Origin: Onthophagus taurus
Lineage: Eukaryota; Arthropoda; Insecta; Coleoptera; Scarabaeidae
Reading direction: 5' to 3'
DNA length: 64,000 bases
Assembly: GCF_036711975.1 (NCBI RefSeq)
Contig: NC_091973.1
Span: 14,942,001 to 15,006,000, forward strand
Shown: positions 33,398 to 43,158 of the stretch, piece by piece
Layout: every line of letters starts with the position of its first letter
Numbering within the stretch: the stretch's first letter is position 1
Notes under the pieces: model-generated
Told to the model about the DNA's origin: nothing
Database searches by the model: none
The model's input: only the letters and a program-made list of their open reading frames with translations
Translations under genes and position numbers: made by a program

Positions 33398-35337
33398 TGT
33401 TACGCCTTAAAAAAAAGGTAAACCAAAACGCACCCGAAATGAAAATTATGACAATTTTTGAAATTGTTACCCGATCGACACACAACCCGCAAAACAATTT
33501 ACGTTATCGTTAAACCTAACCAGTTTGTTGCGAACTCCCCGGCAAACTCGTTTGGAGAAGGGAAGGTTCGATTTATTTAAGGCGCCACACAATCCGTTAA
33601 TTTGCAACGGGCACTGATTGTGAAGTGATGTTGGAAACAAGAGTTCATACAATAACGAAAATTTAACAACACAAAGATATAGAGAGAAAATAAAGAAACT
33701 CAATAGATGCAGGTAAGCAAAATGATATATATATATATTGCAAAAAAAAAATCAAATAAAATAAAATAAATTATATAGGTTAAATCAAATCAAAATAAAT
33801 ATCAACCTAACGAAAAATAAATATCAAAAAAAAAAGAAACTAAGAAGATTTAATTGGATAACCAAAAAAAAAAAAAAATTAAACACCTGATTGACCGCGA
33901 CACCGATTGTCTACCTCAAGTACTTGTTTCAGAAATCGATTAAAATTAAAAAAAAAATTGAATTTCAAAATAATAACAAAAAAGAATATACCAATTAAAC
34001 TCTTTTACAAAAGTAAAAAAATAAATTATAATCAATTGATTCGCAAATTCAAAACAAAACAAAATTATATATCCTAAATTTAGTTTGTATGTTATTCTTT
34101 TTTTTTTTTTTAACTAAAAAAATAGGATCCTAAATTATACTAGGTAAGTATTATTATAATGTACAAAAAAAAAATTGAATTATCAAACTTAATAATTGAA
34201 AGTAAACAGTAAACAGTAAACAGACAATAAAGTAGAATAAAAAAAAATTCAAAGTTTAAAACGAATTGTTGATCTGACCTTAAGTTGTCTTCTTTTTTTT
34301 TTTTTTATATTGTCATAGTCAACTTCGAAAAGGTATGAGTTGGATGATCTTCAGCAGCTTCCTTCGAGATGGTATGGTAAGGAGTGGATATCCAGTGGTA
34401 TTAAAGTTATTAAAATGTGCTCAGAATTTTAGGACCAAGAATTTCATTAACAAAAATGTTTCCCCCAAAAGAAAGACCTACGGATCGTAATTACCGATTA
34501 AAAAAAAAAAATTCCCTAAGGGAATGGATGAAACGAATGAACGGATGTAAGTGTGAACGGTTGATTTTCCTTTTTTTTTTTCTTTTTAATGAAAAGGGTA
34601 AATCTAATCAATGAAATTATGCTAATCAATAAATAATAAGAATGTTGTGATATGGATGGGAAAAGTTATGATTAACCGAAATAAGCAATTCTTACCTCAG
34701 TTGGTAGAGGTCTACGCCCAAAATTTATGGAATATGGTGAAAAATATTAAATCCGGTTAAAATATCCGGGTCGGGTTATAGAAAAGACTTAACCGCGACT
34801 TTTCAACGGGAGTGATATTTCCGATGACTTCGGATTAGCCTCAAAACGCCAAAATTTAATCGCAAATTTTCCAAAATGTTTATCTACGCTCATTTACACT
34901 CGTCGTTGCTTTTCTTCACCACCGACGGAGAGAATTGTCACCAAAACCAAAGAGACCGAGTTTTCAAAACCCGTCCGAATTTATACTCGACTCGAATTTC
35001 CAAAAAAAAATGTACCTTATCGCGCAACTCCCAAAAGTAAAAGTCAAAATAAATACTGTAGGTATTAACCATCTGTCTTTCATTTAAAAACTAAATCCCT
35101 TATTAACAAACAAAAAAAAAACCTCCCTCCCAAAAAAAATTAATAAGATTATTAATAGATATTTTGCAAACAAAATTTTAAAGAAATAAGGAATAACGAC
35201 ATCTAATGGGTAAAAGGAAAGGTAAGGACAAAGGATTCTCGAATTCTGCTGCTGAAACAAAAAAATATATAAAACAAATTTTGCTACCTGTCTATTGAGA
35301 AGAAACACTAAGAACAGAAAAACATAAAAACGTAACA
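33398..35337 (-). repeat. E2 5' LTR (1,940 bp)
   Basis: This is the promoter-bearing LTR in the minus-strand reading, beginning TGTTACG at 35337 and ending CGTAACA at 33398. It equals the 3' LTR in length. I did not find a convincing TATA box. Frames at 33467-33703 and 34417-34614 are chance ORFs within the LTR. Confidence 0.93.
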
Positions 35338-36801
35338 GAATAAATTGATTATCGGGAGAAAAATTTGGATACTGTAAAACTGGTGGTTTTATTAATACTT
35401 GTTTTAAATTATCAAACGACTTCTGACAGTTTTTATCCCATTCAAAACTTACTGATTTTCGCGATAATTTATTTAAAGGAATAACAATTTCAGCAAAATT
35501 TTGAATAAATTTACGATAATAATTAGCAAAAGCTACGAACCGTTTAGTTTCATCGGCTGACTTAGGTACGGGATAATTTTGAATTGCAGTAATATTGTTT
35601 GGATCGGGATAAATACCATCTGCCGAAATAAGATGTCCTAAATATAATATTTCTTTTTTTAAAAATTGATACTTTCCTGGATTGAGCTTCAAATTCACTT
35701 TTCGAAGTCTATCAAGAACCTTGATTAAATTTTGATTGTGATTTTGTAAATTGTTTCCGAAAACAATCAAATCATCGAGATAAACGAAACAAGACTTAAA
35801 ATTCAATCCAGACATAGCAATAGTCATGGCTCTTGAGAAGGAACTTGGACTGGTTTTCAGCCCCATAGGCAGTCTGGTCATCTGAAATTGACCTTTACTA
35901 GTTGTAAAAGCAGTGTATTTTCTACTTGAAGGTTCTAATTCGATCTGATAGTACCCCTGTGAGAGATCCAAATGGAAAAGTAAAATGCACCAGCTAACGA
36001 ATCTAATATATCGGTAATATTTTGTAAGGGAAACCTATCATCTTCTATGTTTTTATTTAAGAGTCTGTAGTCCACAACTACCCTCCATTTTTTATTACCG
36101 TTAGCATCAGGTTTTTTCGGGACTATTAATAAAGGAGAGGACCAACTAGATTTTGTTTCTTCGATGATTTTATCAGTTAACATTTTGCTAATCTGTTTGT
36201 CGATTTCTTGTTTTTGACTATGTGGTAAGCGATATGGGTGTACATAAACAGGTTGTGCATTTTCCTTTAATTTTATACTTTCTTTTACAACGTTTGTTAC
36301 AGTAACATGATCATTTTCTAATAAAAATATGTCAGCATACTTCGCGCAAATTTTTTGGATTGAATCTTTTTCTTCCTTATTTAAATTTTTTGTGTTAATT
36401 AAATCTAATAAATTATCAACTCTTTCTAAAGAAATCTGGTGATGATCAAAACTAAATAAATCATAACTTGATAAATTTGATGTGTTAGGTTGGAAGTTTC
36501 TAATTTTAACAACAGTATCATTGGTATTTAAAAACCGAACTGGAATCATGTGTGATTTTGGGTTAGCTATAGCACCAGCTATAAAAACTCCTTCGCAAAT
36601 TTCAATAGAATGAATCACACACTCATCGGGGTCATCTACCCAACAGTACTTAACTATCTCGCATCGGGGAGGAATTGTAGTACAATTATAATAATCTGAT
36701 TCTAAAGGTATAGTAATTGTACCAAAAGAAAGTAAAAATTTTTGAAAATTAATATTTGCTGAATGTTTTACGAGAAAGTCTGTTCCAATAATTCCATCCA
36801 T
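35338..36801 (-). pseudogene. pol: E1 reverse transcriptase and start of RNase H
   Basis: Motifs in order are SSPLLIVPKKPD, RVVVDYRLLNK, DLSQGYYQIEL, RLPMGLKTSPSSF and the catalytic FVYLDDLIVF, then the thumb (FVAFANYYRKFI). The reading is split near 35950 by a frameshift, and the upstream frame joins the protease frame near 36790 by another. At 35338 it is interrupted by E2 exactly at the start of RNase H. Frames continuing to 35084 run into E2 LTR sequence and are not part of the gene. Confidence 0.88.
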
Positions 36802-37109
36802 TCGACATCCAAATCCTTTAAAACTAAAAATTCGTGATTTATTTCGTAATCAAATGCAGGGTTTAAAGAAAGATTAACCGACCCAATTGATTTTGTAGAG
36901 CCAGCTATTCCGTTAATAACTATTTGTTTATTTGTATTAATGTGTTCATTTGACTGTAAAACTTTTGAAAAAATTATGCATACTGAAGCCCCCGTGTCTA
37001 TAAGAAAAAATAAATCATTTGCCCTATATCGCATACGCGCATAGTTCATACCATTCATGTTTAAAATTACCTCGTCATTTTTCGTTTTATTCACGAAAAA
37101 ACCTTTCAT
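36768..37109 (-). pseudogene. E1 aspartic protease
   Basis: A retropepsin with FLIDTGASVCIIF and the later conserved DGIIGTDFL (in the next frame). It overlaps gag by 23 bases in the -1 frame, at a run of six Ts. The frame is broken before the second conserved motif, so it is inactive as it stands. Confidence 0.85.
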
Positions 37110-38190
37110 CCGATGAAGAATTATTTTCTTCCGATGTCATGTTTTCCGCATAATAAGCACTTTGATTTTGTTGCGAATGTCCGCGGTTAGTGCCCCGACC
37201 TCGATAAGGCCGACGCTGTGCTTGCATTTGTCCACGGTTGGACTGAGAAAACGAATAATTATTGTTTCGATAATTAAAATTACCTGAATGTGCAAAATTT
37301 TGATTTTGAAATGGTTTATAATTTTGAAAATTTTGAAAACCTCTGTTTCCCCTGTTGGCATTGCCAGCAAAACCTCGCTTACAATTTCTATTAAAACCCC
37401 TGTTTCCTCTATTATAACCTCCCCGCTTATCATAATGAAACACGTTAGATGAAGATGGTTTATTTCGTTCTTCATCTTTCGCGGCGCTTATTGCATCTCT
37501 CAATGTTGAGCAATTTCTGGCTTTAACTATCATTCTAATGTCATGGTTTTTAATTCCATTGCAAAAAGAATTAACAGCAATTTTTTCATTGACCACTTTC
37601 AAAGATTGCAATAATGTTGCATCATTTCCTGCCTGAGCCCAAGTAAGGTTACTCAGGAGTTGTTCAATTTCTTGACCAAAATCATCTATAGATTTATCGA
37701 ATTGATGCGCTTGATGAAGTTGGTTAGATAAAACTACCGCAGACTTTTGTGTAACAAAATTAGCTCTTAGATCGCTAGTTAGGTCTCCTACCGATGTATA
37801 AGTACTATTTAATCGAGTTTTTGCATTCTCAGAGAGACGAGTTTTTAATATGAAATTTATTAACCGTGGTTGGTCTTCAACTTTTACCATATCTGAATAT
37901 AACTTAATACAATCAATCAACTTTTTCGTGGTATCCTCATTTCCGTCCATCGACGGTAGTAAAGTACCAGCTACTTTTAAATCAAAAGCTTCACCCATTG
38001 TTTCTTGAATATTTAATCTTCTAATGAGGATACCATAAATTTCCTTAATTACGCTTTCTATCTCTTTATTATAGATACTAATTTCATTCGCTACATCTAC
38101 GTTTTTTAAGCTTTCTTTATTATCCCGAATTAATTGTTTTAATCTAATTGTAAAATCGTTTAATATTTCTAATTTCTTGTTGTTAAACAC
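37087..38190 (-). CDS. gag: E1 gag, open frame
   Basis: A 367-aa frame. Residues about 60-240 are helical and capsid-like (DLKVAGTLLPSMDGNED, INFILKTRLSENAKTRLNS). From residue 250 the protein becomes rich in Arg, Gly, Asn, Phe and Gln (RGGYNRGNRGFNRN and more), a basic nucleocapsid without CCHC knuckles, seen in several insect Gypsy lineages. The Met at 38190 is not near a recognised start signal; upstream in-frame codons are few. It is full length, so it may still be translatable, though the rest of E1 is broken. Confidence 0.8.
   Translation of the reverse strand: MFNNKKLEILNDFTIRLKQLIRDNKESLKNVDVANEISIYNKEIESVIKEIYGILIRRLNIQETMGEAFDLKVAGTLLPSMDGNEDTTKKLIDCIKLYSDMVKVEDQPRLINFILKTRLSENAKTRLNSTYTSVGDLTSDLRANFVTQKSAVVLSNQLHQAHQFDKSIDDFGQEIEQLLSNLTWAQAGNDATLLQSLKVVNEKIAVNSFCNGIKNHDIRMIVKARNCSTLRDAISAAKDEERNKPSSSNVFHYDKRGGYNRGNRGFNRNCKRGFAGNANRGNRGFQNFQNYKPFQNQNFAHSGNFNYRNNNYSFSQSNRGQMQAQRRPYRGRGTNRGHSQQNQSAYYAENMTSEENNSSSDERFFRE
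37096..37101 (-). promoter_or_regulatory. Possible -1 frameshift site, E1 gag/pol
   Basis: Gag and protease frames overlap by 23 bases, and the transcript has GGUUUUUUC here, followed 9 bases later by the gag stop. A -1 slip on the U run would join the frames. It is not the classical X XXY YYZ heptamer at every position, so the call is tentative. Confidence 0.4.
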
Positions 38191-38330
38191 TAAATTTTTT
38201 CTCGCATCTTGATTATCTTTTATTCTATTAGTTCTAAATACCTTAGTTTCATTTAATAGTTTCTTGAAAACCTCGACGATTTCCTTGTAGGTCGGAAAAT
38301 CAACCGAACTTTACACATCACGCCCGCACA

Positions 38331-38579
38331 TTACTGGTCTTCACGAATATTTAAAGCGATTAGGTCGCGGCTCCTGATTATTTCTCTTCGCATCTTCTTC
38401 TGCATTCTCTTCTCACATCGACGCCACTAGAAATATCCAATGATAACCACAATGAAGAGTATTACCACAATTTCCGTAACATATTTTACACTAAATTGGA
38501 CATCCGAAGTAGTACCGCCACTGTTACCAGCTTGGCTAATTATAACCTCTTTTTCCTCTTTTGATTGATTATAACCCAT
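38331..38579 (-). pseudogene. Small leader ORF of E1 (myristoylation motif, one TM segment)
   Basis: The frame begins MGYNQSKEEKEVIISQ, and after about 35 residues has a strongly hydrophobic stretch (IVVILFIVVIIGYF). It then meets TAG at codon 51, after which the reading stays open for about 31 basic codons to a TAA at 38331. Met-Gly-x3-Ser is an N-myristoylation pattern. The same ORF exists in the relic at 8712, which argues that it is a real part of the family and not chance. The function is unknown; membrane anchoring of gag complexes is a guess. Confidence 0.6.
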
Positions 38580-38672
38580 TTTTGACTATGCGATAATTTT
38601 CGGTAATCTTCAAAACTGATGTTGATTCGTACAACTCATTTTTTTTTTTTTTCAATTTTCTTTATTCGTTGT

Positions 38673-38690
38673 ATCCTGGCAGGATCGCCA
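38673..38690 (-). promoter_or_regulatory. E1 primer-binding site
   Basis: TGGCGATCCTGCCAGGAT on the minus strand abuts the 5' LTR (38691) with no spacer. The relic at 8593 carries TGGCGATCCTGC in the equivalent place. The tRNA partner is not identified. Confidence 0.65.
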
Positions 38691-38909
38691 TGTAATGTCC
38701 TTTTTTTATGGAGGGCTTGGATGATGAAATGAAACCCAATCTTCCCTTTACTAATTTGTACTTTATTTCTATTACTAATTCTTATACCTAGTCGATGCCG
38801 ACTGTCGCTTTTCAACGTCGACTCGATTACTTACATATTTGCTGAGGTGTATATTTTACCTGAGTTCAATACACCTCAGCTTTTGCCTACAATGCAATCT
38901 ACCTTCACA
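38691..38909 (-). repeat. E1 5' LTR (219 bp)
   Basis: It begins TGTGAAGG and ends TTACA in the minus-strand reading and matches the other LTR at 25400-25889 minus its insertion. The small size suits a compact promoter. Both copies share TTGAACTCAGG and CTGAGGTGTATT (palindrome-like parts near 38842-38880). Confidence 0.9.
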
Positions 38910-41721
38910 TTGCCTCATTATATTTCTCGCACTCCAATAACATATGCTCCACCGTTTCTATCTGGCCACAAGTACATCTTACTGTATTTATTAAGCCTAA
39001 CTTATTCAATGTTTGTCTTACAGGCCCGTGACCAGTCAGTACAAACCCACTATTTAATCCTACCTGGAACCAGCTCGGAAGGCCATCCATTACTCGGGAT
39101 CTAAAAAGGTAAGTCACCCTCCCCTTATCGCTTTCATCCCACCTCTTTTGCCATACCCTAATAGCTCTTTTATTTATTTCTTTCTTTACCTTTTTCCTAC
39201 TTTTATCATTTGTTACTCTCATATCCCTAATCCCAAGTACTTCACGTATCACCCCCTTACTGCCCCAGTACGTTATATACCGCGTAGCTATTACAATATC
39301 TACGGGCATAAACCCATTTAATACCTGCAAGGCATCGTTTGAAACTGTTCTGCATAACGGTGACATTGACAACAGCATGTATCTTTGAATTGATATTAAC
39401 ATTCTTCTAACTACACAATTTGCGATTTTCCCTCCCCACACCTGTACCCCGTAGAATAGAATTCCCAGAAATAATCCGTCGTATATTGTCCCTAACGCTT
39501 TTCTGCCCAGACCAAACTGGACCCTCAGAATTCTACGCATCTGATTTATTATTACTCCCAACTTTTCTTTCAGGTATTTTAGGTGCGGTAAGTATGTCAT
39601 CTTTGCGTCCATGATTATTCCCAAATATTTAACTTGACTTTTATTGACTGCCGTCACTCCATCTATCTTTACGATAGGCTTTCTTTGCATGCTTCCCTTT
39701 AGTAGTATGGTATTTGTTTTTCTTGGCGCTATGTTCATTTTCTTATGTGTAACACATTCATGAATTAATGTCATAATCTGTTTTGCTTTATTTTCCAGAT
39801 CTCTTCGATTTTCCCCTTCAACCAAGACCATCAAGTCATCGGCGAATGCCACAGACGTTCAACCCGGAACCACAATCTCCAGGACCCCGTCAAATACGAG
39901 ATTCCAGAAGTGCGGCCCCAGGATCGACCCCTGCGGACATCCTTTTGTCATGGTTTTACTCTCTATGCCCACATTGGACTCAACGTACACAACTCGCTCT
40001 GAAAGGTAAGAACAAACTATGTTATATATATCCCAACTTACCCCAATTCTGCGCAAAATATCTAGGATTGCTTCCCACCACAAATTATCGAAGGCACCTT
40101 GTATATCAACCAACATACCCAGCACATACTTCGCTTTTGTATTTACAACAAAATTTTGAACGTGCAGCAAAGCGTCTATCGTACTTTTATTTCTCTTAAA
40201 TCCGTACTGGATTTCATTTACGCGACCAGACTCCAGATATTTGTCTTTAATCCTTCCCCAAATCAACTTTTCAAACACTTTACCCAATACAGGTAGCAAC
40301 GAAATCAAGCGGTATGACTTTGGATCAGATTTGTCTCTGCCTTTGTCTTTCAGTAACATAACTGCTTTAGCCTGTTTCCAGGAAGCTTGAAACGTTTTAT
40401 TTTTCTTACAGCAATTGAAAAGTTCCATCAACGCCCCAGGTTGCGTTGCCCACAATCGTTTCACATGCTCCGCCCTAATCTGATTATTACCCGGAGCTTT
40501 TCTATTCTTTAATTCTTTTATAGCCAATGCCACTTCCAGCCTGGAGAACGGCGGGTCTTCAACCTTGTTTTCATACGCTGGTCTCACATCTACCCCCGGA
40601 GTCGTATCCGGTACAAGTTTATTTAGGACCTCTCTTACAGTATCACCCAAGTCCATAGTTTCCCCATTTTGACACTCTATTGAATTGAATACTTCCCCTA
40701 TCCTAATTTTATCTATTACAATCTTATAATAGATTCCCCACGGGTCTTTCTGGGATTGCAATGCCCGTATCTTCGTGCATTGACGACCTCCTTCCTAATT
40801 CTTAACTTTTGCTCTCAGTTTTCCTAGCCCTGGATTCCACCATTTCACCTTGTTGTTTTGTAACTTAATAACAGGTGTAACCTTATTAATTATATCGCCA
40901 AGTTCTTTGCAGAACCTTTCTACTCCCACATTTATGTCCTCATTTAACATTTCACGTACCACAATAGGCTGAAAGCTAAAACATACTAAATCGTCAAACT
41001 TACCCCAATTAGTTTTATTAATGTCTTTTATAGTTTTTGTTTCAGGTTCCCGAACCAGCCCACCAACGCCGAAGCAGACCGTCCGGTGGTCCGAGGACGT
41101 GTCCTCCACCACTTTCCAGTCCACGACGACGCCAGCACCTCTACCATTCGCCATCGTCAGATCAATCTGCGATTCACCATTAGGACCAGAAAAGGTAGAT
41201 ATGTTACCCATTTCGTTTAATACATAAATGGTTTTTTCCAGGAGGAATTCCTCAAGTTTAGCCCCTCTTTCATCAGTGAAGCGATCGTACCACATAGTGG
41301 ATCTTGCATTAACATCTGCGCCCAATATTAGTGGACCATCAGCACACTTTTGAAAAATATCTTCCAGAACAGGTAAGTATACATCAATTTGGTCCCCTTA
41401 TTGACAATATAGTGATCCTACGTACAATTTTTCATTCCCATATTGAACATTTATTACCACCCAGTTTTTATGCATTAATGAACTTATGGCAGTAATTACC
41501 AACGCCGGGTTAATCACCGCGATCGCTGCCCCAATCTCATTACCACCTTCTCCATAGACCAGTCGACATTTCGCTCCCAGACCTCTAATTGAATTTTTGA
41601 ACACATATGGTTCTTGAATAAGGACTATATGTATTGATTCCTCGACAACCAGTTTTGCCAACTCAGCCATAACAGTTTTTGATCTAGCACAATTTACTTG
41701 TTTAAACTTTAACCTTAGCAT
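38910..41721 (-). pseudogene. R1-like ORF2 (endonuclease, RT), copy B
   Basis: Endonuclease motifs (VLIQEPYV, LGADVNARSTMWYD, SQIDLTMA) occupy 41721-40795. Reverse-transcriptase motifs (YRLISLLPVLGKVFEK, VDIQGAFDNLWW, CPQGSILGP, FADD) lie at 40761-38910. Breaks are TAA at 41398-41400 after LYCQ, a small deletion near 40760 and TGA at 39859-39861 just before the FADD motif. The first and third are shared with copy A. The last part of the frame is displaced to 25247-25399 by E1. ORF2 overlaps ORF1 by 20 bases. Confidence 0.87.
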
Positions 41722-42424
41722 AGACTGTTTTTGCTCTTTGTGCTTCTAACGCACGTTTGTATTCAATACAATCTTTTGAATATACTGAGTGGTCGCTTTG
41801 TCTTTTCTTAGATTTACAATTTATACATATCTGGCCCGCCACGGGTACCTTACATTCCGCGATCTTATGGCCCTCATTTCCACATCTACTGCATAAGCTC
41901 TTTCCCTTACAGGTCTTGGCCGTGTGTCCAAACATGAGGCATTTGTAACACCTTAAAATAGATATGTACTCCCTAGTTCTACACGAGCACCCATTTAGGA
42001 ATACTCGTCCCTCTTTCTCAATTAACGAAAAAATGTTTCCATTTGTTTCTAAAATAACATTCACTCTATCTTCTTTCGATTTTTGGCTCCGCCACCTAAC
42101 GCTTACATTATCATCAAAAACTGATTGAATAATACCTTTCTTTTTTAGGTTTCTTGAATATATCTCGCTCAGTAATTGTTCGTTTTTATACTCATTCGGG
42201 ACATCATAAATTATCAGTGACGGCCCAAACGTTTTGGGCATTTCTGTAACCAATCCCATATTTTCTTTTTTGATATAATCCTTAACTGCAGATGCACCTT
42301 CGTCATCTTGCATTTCTAAGGCTATTGTGCCCGCACGAGTTTTTCTCATGCTTTTGACCTTGACCCAATCTAAATCGTTAAGGATCTTTGTTTTTACTTT
42401 TTCTTGGACGAGCTCAGCACTCAA
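41702..42424 (-). CDS. R1-like ORF1, copy B, intact
   Basis: A 240-aa frame starts MSAELVQEKVKTK, directly after the last 5' UTR monomer. The C-terminal third has three Cys/His knuckles: CYKCLMFGHTAKTC, CSRCGNEGHKIAEC and CINCKSKKRQSDHS, which bind RNA in this group. The middle is a predicted fold of the kind found in R1 ORF1 proteins (FGPSLIIYDVPNEY). It is uninterrupted, unlike copy A's, and also supplies the intact site for the MITE there. Confidence 0.88.
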   Translation of the reverse strand: MSAELVQEKVKTKILNDLDWVKVKSMRKTRAGTIALEMQDDEGASAVKDYIKKENMGLVTEMPKTFGPSLIIYDVPNEYKNEQLLSEIYSRNLKKKGIIQSVFDDNVSVRWRSQKSKEDRVNVILETNGNIFSLIEKEGRVFLNGCSCRTREYISILRCYKCLMFGHTAKTCKGKSLCSRCGNEGHKIAECKVPVAGQICINCKSKKRQSDHSVYSKDCIEYKRALEAQRAKTVYAKVKV

Positions 42425-43158
42425 AATCGGACAATTAACAAAAAAGTTATATTTATGGGTATGATTGTTTATAACGTTTTTACTCGTTTAATTACCGTTA
42501 TCATTAGAATTTCGCGCCGCCATTACTTTGATATGATCTACAGGACGAGCCCTTTTCAAAATGGTATCACACATTAAAATCCGACAATTAACAAAAAAGT
42601 TATTTTTATGGATATGATTATTTATAAAGTTTTTACGTGTCTAATTACTGTTATTGTTAGAATTTTGCGCCGCCATTACTATGACGTGATCTATAGGACG
42701 AGCCCTTTCCAAAAAGGTAGCACACATTAAAATCGGACCATTAGCAAAAAAGTTATACTTATAGATATGATTTTGCTTTTCAAAAAACCGCCTGGCGTAC
42801 GTGGCACGTCTGGAAACAGGTTCGTGCTTTCTTACACTTTTCTAATTACTGATATGACTTAGCGACGACCAAAATTCACTTTTATGTAGAAGACGGTATA
42901 CGCATTCTGATTTGGTAATCATACCTGACATTATGTTAATTAGTTTTCAATTTTTGGGACTCTAAAGTTAGAGAATTTTTTATATATTTTACTGTTTTTC
43001 GCGGAATTTAAGGTGTTCCCGCCCAAAATCTGCGCCGCCAAAACTATGTAAGGCTCTACTCTACGAGATCTTTCCAATGAGCTATTTATCATTAAAATCG
43101 ATACACAAACAAAAAAGTTTTTTTTATGGATGGAATTTATGGGTAACTTCACACGGGT
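42423..43158 (-). repeat. 5' UTR of copy B with 153-bp monomers
   Basis: The segment AAAATCSG starts at 42423, 42576 and 42729, giving two full monomers and a partial one. It is followed by a unique 5' part (to 43158) that is shared with copy A at 10733-11107. Copy A has three full monomers, so monomer number varies between copies. Promoter activity is inferred. Confidence 0.85.

Larger units (their letters stand above)
27826..35337 (-). mobile_element. Ty3/Gypsy element E2, non-autonomous, nested in E1
   Basis: E2 is 7,512 bp with 1,940-bp LTRs at both ends, flanked by the 4-bp duplication GAAT (27822-27825 and 35338-35341). LTR ends are TGTTACG...CGTAACA. A primer-binding site TGGCGCCCAACGTGGGG (minus strand, 33394-33378) lies 3 nt inside the 5' LTR, and a purine tract (GGCGGGAAAGAGGGG) abuts the 3' LTR. 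Gag is intact, but reverse transcriptase and integrase each have a core deletion, so the element needed proteins in trans. The LTRs differ mostly in homopolymer lengths, which indicates recent insertion. Confidence 0.93.
25400..38909 (-). mobile_element. Ty3/Gypsy element E1, split by element E2
   Basis: E1 reads on the minus strand: 5' LTR 38691-38909, small leader ORF, gag, protease, RT, RNase H, integrase, 3' LTR 25400-25889. The 4-bp target duplication TTGC flanks it. A primer-binding-site-like TGGCGATCCTGCCAGGAT (38673-38690) abuts the 5' LTR, and a short purine run (GGGAAGG) precedes the 3' LTR. It was cut by E2 within RNase H at 27825/35338. Several frameshifts mean it is dead. No envelope gene is seen between integrase and the 3' LTR. 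Confidence 0.9.
24979..43158 (-). mobile_element. R1/I-group non-LTR retrotransposon, copy B (split by nested elements)
   Basis: Copy B occupies 43158-38910 and 25399-24979, with the Gypsy element E1 between. Across the gap the tetramer TTGC (25396-25399 and 38910-38913) is duplicated, and copy A has the undisturbed site (GAGGCAAGAAACG, about 15583). The 3' UTR (25246-24979) matches copy A's 3' UTR and ends in an A/T run. The 5' end shares ACCCGTGTGAA with copy A at 43158 and 10733. It is more complete than copy A but carries two stops in common with it. Confidence 0.85.

Noticed and set aside
35084..35337. Continuation of the E1 reverse-transcriptase frame beyond 35338
   Set aside because: The sequence below 35338 is E2 LTR; the reading is a read-through into the insertion, not part of the E1 protein.
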